26,506 nt of DNA from Ruminococcus sp. (GTDB lineage: Bacteria; Bacillota; Clostridia; Oscillospirales; Acutalibacteraceae). Location: positions 1 through 26,506 of the forward strand of contig DPHV01000007.1 of NCBI GenBank assembly GCA_003521625.1. The letters run 5' to 3'. Made by a program: the position numbers and the translations under genes. The notes beneath the pieces were generated by a model. It was not told where the DNA came from. It ran no database searches and worked only from the letters and a program-made list of their open reading frames with translations. This document shows positions 15,237 to 21,308 of the stretch, piece after piece (the stretch's first letter is position 1; every line of letters begins with the position of its first letter).

Positions 15237-15743
15237 ATGACAAATTCAGAAAAAACAAAGACAAACAATGAAAAGCAGTATTTTATTCCGATGGAGGTTA
15301 CAGATGAAACTATAGTGGATTTTAACATAAATCCTGAAGAAGTAGTTTGGGCGAAAATCGGTAATAACCGTGTTCGTGTGATTATGGTACCGGCTACGGA
15401 GGAGCAGTACCGTGAATATATGCGTCCTCTATGGAGAGAAAATAAGCGTATGCAGCGGCACGGAAATGAGACTTCTCTAGATGAGTTGTACGAGGGCACC
15501 GAGTATGAAAAAGCGGATGAATACAGTCTTGAAGACGATGTTTTCAAGAAAGAGCTAATCAGTGAGTTACATAAGGCACTCGATGGTTTGGAAGAAATTG
15601 ACCGCATCATTATGGAAATGTATTCACAAAAATGTTCCGAAACCGAAATCGGACAGGCTGTCGGTATGAGTCAAAAAGGGATCAATAAACGCAAGCATAA
15701 AATATTTGAAAATTTAAAAACAAAACTCAAGAATTTCAGATAG
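15237..15743 (+). CDS. Sigma-70 region 4-like phage protein
   Basis: A 168-aa protein with a C-terminal helix-turn-helix like region 4 of sigma-70 factors (residues about 110-165: ELHKALDGLEEIDRIIMEMY, then SETEIGQAVGMSQKGINKRK). The N-terminal half is charged and has no region 2, so it is probably not a full sigma factor. Similar proteins occur at the left ends of clostridial phages and conjugative elements and are usually annotated as sigma-70 family or helix-turn-helix proteins; it likely governs early gene expression. AAAGGA lies 7 nt before the ATG, inside a hairpin. It forms its own transcription unit between the terminator at 15024 and the repeat at 15801. Confidence 0.7.
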   Translation: MTNSEKTKTNNEKQYFIPMEVTDETIVDFNINPEEVVWAKIGNNRVRVIMVPATEEQYREYMRPLWRENKRMQRHGNETSLDELYEGTEYEKADEYSLEDDVFKKELISELHKALDGLEEIDRIIMEMYSQKCSETEIGQAVGMSQKGINKRKHKIFENLKTKLKNFR

Positions 15744-15800
15744 TGTTGTTTCTGCTCCGCTTTGTCAAATTCAGGTGGGGAAGAAATTTTTATAATTTTA

Positions 15801-15843
15801 GTTCTTAAAATTACACATACTGTCCTTTTACTCTCAGAGGGGC
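15801..15843 (+). repeat. Dispersed intergenic repeat, copy A
   Basis: Shares GTTCTTAAAAT, then after 8 variable bases CTGTCCTTT-ACT-TCAGA, with copy B at 20276-20318. It lies behind the sigma-like gene and runs into the start-proximal hairpin copy 2. Confidence 0.6.
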
Positions 15844-15870
15844 AAAGATAAGCCACTCGGAGAGGACGGT
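15819..15870 (+). promoter_or_regulatory. Start-proximal hairpin (copy 2)
   Basis: ACTGTCC (15819-15825) pairs with GGACGGT (15864-15870, one G-T), the 3' arm running into the GTG start at 15869. The enclosed part has GATAAG, CTC and GGAGAGGAC in the same order as copy 1 at 15197-15235. Another short helix GGC/GCC flanks GATAAG. Confidence 0.5.
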
Positions 15871-16078
15871 GTTAAATATTAAAACAAAATGCAGAACCGG
15901 AACTTGTTGCAATGAAAGCAGAAAACTTGACAGAGAACTTTCTGATGTACTTATTGCAATAAGTGTAATCTCAAGAAGAATTGCCGACAGAATCGCACAG
16001 GTCGGCAGTGAAGAAAATTGTAATACGAAAGGAGGAAACCTCAATGGGAAAAACAAGCGAGTTGTCAATTCTCGTTGA
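15869..16078 (+). CDS. Small conserved phage protein, unknown function
   Basis: A 69-aa frame starting with GTG. The first 50 residues (KCRTGTCCNESRKLDRELSDVLIAISVISRRIADRI) have the composition of a genuine protein, with a basic Cys-rich start and a long amphipathic helix. The last part (NTKGGNLNGKNKRVVNSR) overlaps the next gene by 35 bp and is probably not conserved. The start is uncertain: AGAGGA is only 2-3 nt from the GTG, and both lie in a hairpin. It is the first gene of the replication operon. No function is assigned. Confidence 0.5.
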   Translation: MLNIKTKCRTGTCCNESRKLDRELSDVLIAISVISRRIADRIAQVGSEENCNTKGGNLNGKNKRVVNSR

Positions 16079-16379
16079 TGAACTTAAAAACTGCGGTGAA
16101 ACGCTGATAGGTATTTCACAAGGCTTGTCTGAACTGTTCAGCAGTGCAGCCGAAAATCAAAAATCAGATGAGCCGACAACTGTGACGGAAGAACAGTCAA
16201 AAACAGCCGAGGAAAAAGTCTTAACGCTTGAAGAAGTGAGAGCAGTTCTTGCTGAAAAATCCCGTGCAGGATTTACGGCTCAAATCAGAGAAATCCTTGT
16301 AAAGCACGGTGCTGAAAAGCTGTCTGCGGTGAATCCGTCAGAATATGAGGCAGTGCTTAAAGAAGTGGAGGTGCTTTAA
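16044..16379 (+). CDS. Conserved phage protein of the replication operon
   Basis: A 111-aa protein, function unknown. The ATG at 16044 is preferred because AAAGGAGG lies 7 nt before it; an ATG in frame at 15981 has no ribosome binding site. The N-terminal part (LVDELKNCGETLIGISQGLSELF) is a helix, a Glu/Thr-rich linker follows, and the C-terminal part (LEEVRAVLAEKSRAGFTAQIREILVKHGAEKLSAVNPSEY) forms a compact helical domain commonly seen in phage proteins located just before DUF2800. That C-terminal domain resembles phage proteins that help single-strand annealing or SSB-type functions only by position, not by motif. It is followed by 1 bp and then the DUF2800 gene. Confidence 0.7.
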   Translation: MGKTSELSILVDELKNCGETLIGISQGLSELFSSAAENQKSDEPTTVTEEQSKTAEEKVLTLEEVRAVLAEKSRAGFTAQIREILVKHGAEKLSAVNPSEYEAVLKEVEVL

Positions 16380-16380
16380 T

Positions 16381-17511
16381 ATGCCTGATACACATGCAGT
16401 TTTGTCACCTTCTTCCAGTGCAAGGTGGTTAGCTTGTACTCCTTCAGCTCGTTTATGTGCAGAAAAAGAAGATAAGACAAGTGAGTATGCAATACAGGGT
16501 ACTTCCGCACACGCTCTTGCGGAATACAAACTGAAAAAATCATTGGGACAGCCGACCGAGGACCCGACAGAAAACCTTACATATTTTGATAAGGAAATGG
16601 ACGATTGTACAGACAGCTATCAGCAGTATATCGTTGAAAAACTTACCGAGATAAAGCAGTTGTGCAAAGACCCTGTTGTTCTTGTAGAGCAGAAACTTGA
16701 TTTTTCAAAATATGTGCCTGATTCATTCGGAACAGCGGATTGCGTAATTGTAGCAGATGATACTCTAACTGTAATTGATTTGAAGTATGGGGTTGGAATA
16801 CTGGTCGATGCAGAGCAAAATACACAGATGATGCTTTATGCCCTTGGTGCCTTGCTTATGTTTGACGGTATCTATGATATTGAAACAGTCACGATGACGG
16901 TTTTTCAACCAAGACGGGATAATGTAAGCACTTTTTCAATGAGAAAATCCGAGCTTATTGACTGGGCAGAAAATGTGCTGAAACCAAAGGCTGAGCTTGC
17001 CTATAAGGGCGAGGGCGAATTTAAAGCAGGCAATCACTGTCAGTTCTGCAAGGTGAAAGCAACCTGTCGCAAAAGGGCGGAATACAACCTTGAACTTGCA
17101 AGGTATGATTTTGAAATGCCCGACAGTCTTGAGGACGATGAAATTGAAATCGTACTGTCAAAGGCTGATGAATTCATATCGTGGCTTGGTGATGTGAAGG
17201 AATATGCTCTGAATCAGGCACTGCAAGGCAAGCAGTGGAAGGATTATAAACTTGTTGAAGGTCGCTCAAACAGAAAGTACAAGAACGAAAGTGCTGCGGC
17301 AAAGATTGTTGAAGATGCAGGTTTCGACCCGTATGAACATAAGGTTCTGGGAATAACTGCTATGACAAAAATGCTCGGCAAAACAAAATTCAATGCACTG
17401 CTCGGTGACTTCATCGAAAAGCCACAGGGCAAACCAACTTTAGTGCCTATGTCGGACAAGCGTCCGACTATGAAAAATACAGCAAAAGAAGATTTTAAGG
17501 AGGAAATTTAA
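16381..17511 (+). CDS. DUF2800 Cas4/RecB-like nuclease
   Basis: A 376-aa predicted exonuclease of the PD-(D/E)xK superfamily. The nuclease core shows FGTADCVIV (D120), VIDLKYG (D133, K135) and the helix Q-N-T-Q-MMLYALGAL (QxxxY motif). Four Cys are placed as in Cas4 and AddB: C19 near the N-terminus and C220, C223, C229 in CQFCKVKATC, probably holding an iron-sulfur cluster. It likely resects ends for phage recombination together with the DUF2815 protein that follows after 1 bp. The ATG at 16381 is served by GGAGG at the end of the previous gene and gives the family's usual start SPSSSARWLACTPS. Confidence 0.85.
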   Translation: MPDTHAVLSPSSSARWLACTPSARLCAEKEDKTSEYAIQGTSAHALAEYKLKKSLGQPTEDPTENLTYFDKEMDDCTDSYQQYIVEKLTEIKQLCKDPVVLVEQKLDFSKYVPDSFGTADCVIVADDTLTVIDLKYGVGILVDAEQNTQMMLYALGALLMFDGIYDIETVTMTVFQPRRDNVSTFSMRKSELIDWAENVLKPKAELAYKGEGEFKAGNHCQFCKVKATCRKRAEYNLELARYDFEMPDSLEDDEIEIVLSKADEFISWLGDVKEYALNQALQGKQWKDYKLVEGRSNRKYKNESAAAKIVEDAGFDPYEHKVLGITAMTKMLGKTKFNALLGDFIEKPQGKPTLVPMSDKRPTMKNTAKEDFKEEI

Positions 17512-17512
17512 A

Positions 17513-18076
17513 ATGTCAAAGTTCAATAACCCGACAAAAGTTATCACAGGAGTGGATACCAGATGGAGTTACGCAAATGTCTGGGATCCGAAATCAATCA
17601 ACGGCGGTACACCGAAGTACAGTGTTTCGCTTATCATTCCGAAGTCCGACAAGGTAACCATTCAGAAAATCAAGGCTGCTATTCAGGCGGCTTACGAGGA
17701 AGGCGAAAGCAAGCTGAAGGGCAACGGCAAATCGGTACCGTCTCTCTCTGTTCTCAAGACACCTCTTCGTGACGGTGACCTCGAAAGACCTGATGATGAG
17801 GCTTACAAGAATGCTTACTTTGTAAATGCTAATTCTGCAACAGCACCCGGAATTGTAGATGCCGACAGACAGCAGATTATCGACAGAAGTGAGGTGTACA
17901 GCGGTGTGTACGGCAGAGCTTCTATCAACTTCTATGCCTTTAACTCCAACGGAAACAAGGGTATCGCTTGCGGTCTGAACAATCTGCAGAAAATCAGAGA
18001 CGGTGAACCTCTCGGCGGAAAAGCGAGTGCTGAGTCCGATTTTGCAACAGATGATGACGATGATTTTCTTAATTAA
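17513..18076 (+). CDS. DUF2815 ssDNA-binding protein
   Basis: A 187-aa protein of the DUF2815 family, considered a phage single-stranded DNA-binding or recombination-mediating protein with an OB fold. Family marks are the opening VITGVDTRWSYANVWDP, SLIIPKSDK, PLRDGD, and GVYGRASINFYAFNSNGNKGIACGLNNLQKIRDGEPLGG. The acidic tail DDDDDFLN resembles the partner-binding tip of SSB proteins. GGAGG is well placed before the ATG. It pairs by position with the DUF2800 nuclease, giving a nuclease and ssDNA-binder couple typical of phage recombination modules. Confidence 0.88.
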   Translation: MSKFNNPTKVITGVDTRWSYANVWDPKSINGGTPKYSVSLIIPKSDKVTIQKIKAAIQAAYEEGESKLKGNGKSVPSLSVLKTPLRDGDLERPDDEAYKNAYFVNANSATAPGIVDADRQQIIDRSEVYSGVYGRASINFYAFNSNGNKGIACGLNNLQKIRDGEPLGGKASAESDFATDDDDDFLN

Positions 18077-18091
18077 CGGAGGTACAATCAA

Positions 18092-18229
18092 ATGAAAGAT
18101 TTTATGATTTATATGTCATTCGGTACTTCCGTAGGTGTATTTATTAGTTGCATTATGGTTTTGATTGAGTCTGCAATCGAAAAGCATAAATGCAAAAAGA
18201 AAAACAAGGAAAAGAAAGATAAGGAATAG
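18092..18229 (+). CDS. Small membrane peptide
   Basis: A 45-aa reading frame with a strong ACGGAGGT ribosome binding site 9 nt upstream. One hydrophobic helix (residues about 4-26, GTSVGVFISCIMVLI) is followed by a very basic Lys/Glu tail (KHKCKKKNKEKKDKE). This is a single-span membrane protein with a cytoplasmic positive end. It lies between DUF2815 and the polymerase gene and is clearly translated, but its role is unknown. Confidence 0.65.
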   Translation: MKDFMIYMSFGTSVGVFISCIMVLIESAIEKHKCKKKNKEKKDKE

Positions 18230-18238
18230 CTGAACAGC

Positions 18239-18262
18239 GGCGGAGGTTAATAAATCTCCGCC
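18239..18262 (+). other. Hairpin before the polymerase gene
   Basis: Perfect 7-bp stem GGCGGAG/CTCCGCC (18239-18245 with 18256-18262) around a 10-nt loop. No T-run follows, so it is more likely a regulatory or processing hairpin than a terminator. Confidence 0.5.
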
Positions 18263-18285
18263 ATTTACTTCATAAGGAGGGCAAA

Positions 18286-20268
18286 GTGAAAAACATAAGT
18301 ATTGATATTGAAACATTTTCAGATGTTGACCTTAATAAATGCGGTGTATATAAGTACACGGAATCGGATAAATTTGAAATTTTACTTTTCGGATATTCTG
18401 TTGACGGCGGAGAAGTTTGTGTTACAGACCTTGCCTGCGGAGAAACAATACCTGATGAAATATTAAAAGCACTGACTGATGAAAAAGTCACAAAGTGGGC
18501 ATTTAACGCATCTTTTGAACGCATATGTCTGTCAAAGTATCTGAGAACAAATTATCATCAATACTTTAAAAGCTACAATTCCGATGACATAGCTTTGAAA
18601 AGGTATTTAAATCCGGCATCATGGAAATGCACTATGGTGTGGTCGGCATATATGGGACTGCCGTTATCCTTAAAAGCCGTGGGAGAGGTTTTGAAACTTT
18701 CACAGCAGAAAATGGATGAGGGTAAGGCACTTATAAGGTATTTCTCTGTCCCCTGCAAGCCTACCAAAGCCAACGGAAACAGAATGAGAAATCTTCCCGA
18801 AGATGATATTGATAAGTGGGAAACCTTCAAAGCATATAACAAGCGAGATGTTGAGGTGGAAACGGGCATACAGAAAAAGCTGTGCAATTTTTCGGTTCCG
18901 GATTTTGTATGGGAGGAATACTGGCTTGACCAGGTGATAAACGACCGTGGTATTGCTCTTGATATGGAGGTGGTTGCCAATGCCATAGCTCTTGATGAAG
19001 TTACCAAGGAAAAACTGAAAACGGTGATGCAGGATATTACCGACCTTGAGAATCCGAACTCTGTGGCACAGATAAAGGAGTGGCTCTGCAATAACGGTCT
19101 GGAGGTAGAATCTCTTGGTAAAAAGGAAGTTAAAGAACTCTTAAAAACTGTTCCGCCTGAAACGGCAGCGGTACTGGAACTCCGTCAAAAGCTTGCCAAA
19201 TCATCGGTAAAGAAATATCAGGCTATGCAGAATGCGGTGTGTGAGGATAACCGTGCAAGAGGTATGTTTCAGTTTTACGGTGCAAACAGAACAGGGCGGT
19301 TCAGCGGCAGACTGATTCAACTGCAAAATTTACCGCAGAACCATATGCCCGATTTGGAACAGGCTCGTGAATTGGTGAAGGCGGGAAATTTTAAAGCACT
19401 TGAAATGCTCTATGATGACATTCCTGATACGCTTTCCCAGCTTATACGCACAGCATTTGTTCCAAGAAAAGGAATGAAATTTATAGTATCCGACTTCTCC
19501 GCCATTGAGGCAAGGGTGATTGCTCATATTGCCGGTGAAGCATGGAGAACCGAGGTGTTTAAGAACGGCGGTGATATTTACTGTGCGTCTGCAAGTCAGA
19601 TGTTTCACTGCAAGGTGGAAAAGCACGGAGAGAATGCTCATCTCCGTCAGAAGGGCAAAATCGCAGAATTGGCTCTGGGTTACGGCGGTGCTGTCGGAGC
19701 TTTAAAAGCTATGGGCGCTCTTGAAATGGGTCTTTCGGAAGATGAGTTACAACCTCTTGTTGACAGTTGGAGAAGTGCTAACCCAAATATCGTAAAACTG
19801 TGGTGGGATGTTGACCGATGCGTCAAGGAAACTGTAAAAAAGAGAACTGTAACTCAAACACACGGTATTAAATTCATTTATCAGAGCGGTATGCTTTTTA
19901 TACAGTTGCCAAGCGGCAGACGACTGTCATATGTAAAACCACGGATTGGTGAAAACAAATTCGGCGGTGAGTCTGTTACCTATGAAGGTACAGGCAGTGC
20001 AAAGAAGTGGGAACGCATCGAAAGCTACGGCCCGAAATTCGTTGAGAACGTAGTTCAGGCTATCAGCAGAGATATTCTCTGCTATGCTATGAAAATGCTG
20101 TCGAAATGTTTTATCGTGGGCCATGTGCATGATGAAATAATAATTGAGTGCAGTGAAAATACAACCGTTGAAGAAATCTGTAATCAAATGGGAAAAACAC
20201 CGCCGTGGTTACCCGGACTTTTACTGCAAGCCGATGGCTATGAAACGATGTTTTACAAAAAAGATTGA
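18286..20268 (+). CDS. Phage family A DNA polymerase
   Basis: A 660-aa replicative DNA polymerase of the PolA type. The N-terminal 3'-5' proofreading exonuclease starts with ISIDIETFSDVDL (D7, E9), and the second acidic site is in KWAFNASFERICL. The polymerase part shows RTGRFSGRLIQLQNLPQ, motif A SDFSAIEARV (D403), motif B RQKGKIAELALGYGGAVGALKAMG, and motif C HVHDEIIIE (D616, E617). There is no 5'-3' exonuclease domain, normal for phage members. The GTG start at 18286 follows AAGGAGGG at good spacing; the protein begins exactly at the exonuclease motif, as in relatives. All catalytic residues are intact. Confidence 0.95.
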   Translation: MKNISIDIETFSDVDLNKCGVYKYTESDKFEILLFGYSVDGGEVCVTDLACGETIPDEILKALTDEKVTKWAFNASFERICLSKYLRTNYHQYFKSYNSDDIALKRYLNPASWKCTMVWSAYMGLPLSLKAVGEVLKLSQQKMDEGKALIRYFSVPCKPTKANGNRMRNLPEDDIDKWETFKAYNKRDVEVETGIQKKLCNFSVPDFVWEEYWLDQVINDRGIALDMEVVANAIALDEVTKEKLKTVMQDITDLENPNSVAQIKEWLCNNGLEVESLGKKEVKELLKTVPPETAAVLELRQKLAKSSVKKYQAMQNAVCEDNRARGMFQFYGANRTGRFSGRLIQLQNLPQNHMPDLEQARELVKAGNFKALEMLYDDIPDTLSQLIRTAFVPRKGMKFIVSDFSAIEARVIAHIAGEAWRTEVFKNGGDIYCASASQMFHCKVEKHGENAHLRQKGKIAELALGYGGAVGALKAMGALEMGLSEDELQPLVDSWRSANPNIVKLWWDVDRCVKETVKKRTVTQTHGIKFIYQSGMLFIQLPSGRRLSYVKPRIGENKFGGESVTYEGTGSAKKWERIESYGPKFVENVVQAISRDILCYAMKMLSKCFIVGHVHDEIIIECSENTTVEEICNQMGKTPPWLPGLLLQADGYETMFYKKD

Positions 20269-20275
20269 TATTGCG

Positions 20276-20318
20276 GTTCTTAAAATCAGGGTATCTGTCC
20301 TTTAACTTTCAGAAGGCA
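20276..20318 (+). repeat. Dispersed intergenic repeat, copy B
   Basis: Starts 7 bp after the polymerase stop and matches copy A (15801-15843) at GTTCTTAAAAT and CTGTCCTTT-ACT-TCAGA. Here the repeat forms part of a terminator hairpin. Confidence 0.6.
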
Positions 20319-20332
20319 GATGCCCTGTTTTT
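20288..20332 (+). terminator. Terminator after the polymerase gene
   Basis: A 10-bp stem AGGGTATCTG (20288-20297) with CAGATGCCCT (20317-20326, one T-G) and an inner CCTT/AAGG pair, followed by GTTTTT. Confidence 0.75.
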
Positions 20333-20391
20333 CTGTGAAATATTTTGTAGGTACTTAGGATTAGTCCGTTTTCTTTTGCCTATAGCCACAG

Positions 20392-20417
20392 AAGGCAGAA
20401 TATATGCCTTACTTTTT
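20392..20417 (+). terminator. Short terminator-like hairpin before the BRO gene
   Basis: AAGGCA (20392-20397) pairs with TGCCTT (20405-20410) and is followed by ACTTTTT. Only 6 bp; could be an attenuator in the BRO leader. The CAGAAGGCAGA-ATGCC sequence resembles that in the preceding terminator. Confidence 0.45.
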
Positions 20418-20437
20418 AGAAATCGGAGGTAATTCGT

Positions 20438-20896
20438 ATGTATGAATTACAAATATTCAGTAATGCTGAGCTTGGATCTGTAAGAACAGTAACCGTTGAC
20501 AATGAACCTTATTTTGTAGGTAAGGATGTAGCGGAGATACTCGGTTACAGCAACACAAGAGATGCTCTTGCAAAAAGAGTGGATGATGAGGATAAGTTAG
20601 ATGGGGTAGCAATTTGCGACTCCATAGGCAGAGAGCAGAAATCGGTCTTAATCAATGAAAGCGGTCTGTACAGCCTTATCCTTTCAAGCAAACTCCCGGG
20701 TGCAAAGAAGTTCAAGCGTTGGGTAACATCAGAAGTTTTGCCGTCTGTCAGTAAGTGCGGTATCTATGCAATAGATGAGGTTTTGAACAATCCGGATATG
20801 CTGATTGCGGCACTTACAGATTTAAAGACAGAGCGAGATAAAAGAAAATCATTATCGGAAACTGTATATAAACAGGAGAGTTTATATGGCAAGTAA
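20438..20896 (+). CDS. BRO-N domain protein, short antirepressor-like
   Basis: A 152-aa protein with a BRO-N (Bro family, N-terminal) DNA-binding domain over residues about 1-110: LQIFSNAELGSVRTV, FVGKDVAEILGYSNTRDALAKRVDDEDK, LINESGLYSLILSSKLPGAKKFKRWVTSEVLPSV. A short helix (LNNPDMLIAALTDLKTERDK) ends it. Phage BRO/Ant proteins usually have a second C-terminal domain (KilAC or ANT) and 230-280 aa, which is missing here. It may act as a regulator of lysogenic repression or only as a DNA binder. A GGAGG site lies before the ATG. Its last 11 bp overlap the next gene. Confidence 0.85.
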   Translation: MYELQIFSNAELGSVRTVTVDNEPYFVGKDVAEILGYSNTRDALAKRVDDEDKLDGVAICDSIGREQKSVLINESGLYSLILSSKLPGAKKFKRWVTSEVLPSVSKCGIYAIDEVLNNPDMLIAALTDLKTERDKRKSLSETVYKQESLYGK

Positions 20897-21308
20897 ATAC
20901 AACAGTGAGGGTTATTACGCCCCCACAACATATGAAGCTCTTTTCTCAATAGAAAAAGAGGAACGCTCTCTTCGTACATTCAGACCTATTGTGTATATAT
21001 GTTCTCCCTATGCCGGAGATGTAGAAACTAATGTGCAAAAAGCAAGGCGATATTGCCGTTTTGCTGTTGATAAGGGTTACATACCAATCGCACCGCACTT
21101 GCTGTTCACACAATTTCTAAATGATGACAGCCCCAAGGAGCGACAGCTCGGAATATTTTTCGGCAATGCTGTTATGAGTAAATGTTCCGAGGTTTGGGTG
21201 TTCGGTGACCGTATCTCTGACGGAATGGAAGCGGATATAAAAAGAGCCAAATGGAAGAACTACCCATTGAGGTATTTTAGTGAAGAATTAGGGGAGGAAA
21301 CGAAATGA
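20886..21308 (+). CDS. DUF4406/DUF7768-like protein
   Basis: A 140-aa protein with an N-terminal tail and a Rossmann-like domain (about 35-140): RPIVYICSPYAGDVETNVQKARRYC, then YIPIAPHLLFTQFL, and VWVFGDRISDGMEADIKRAKW. This is the phage family near nucleoside 2-deoxyribosyltransferases (the SPYAG, PH and SxGM-E positions are conserved), so a nucleotide-related hydrolase or transferase role is likely but not demonstrated. It overlaps the BRO gene by 11 bp and the next gene by 4 bp (ATGA), so all three are translated together. Confidence 0.75.
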   Translation: MASKYNSEGYYAPTTYEALFSIEKEERSLRTFRPIVYICSPYAGDVETNVQKARRYCRFAVDKGYIPIAPHLLFTQFLNDDSPKERQLGIFFGNAVMSKCSEVWVFGDRISDGMEADIKRAKWKNYPLRYFSEELGEETK

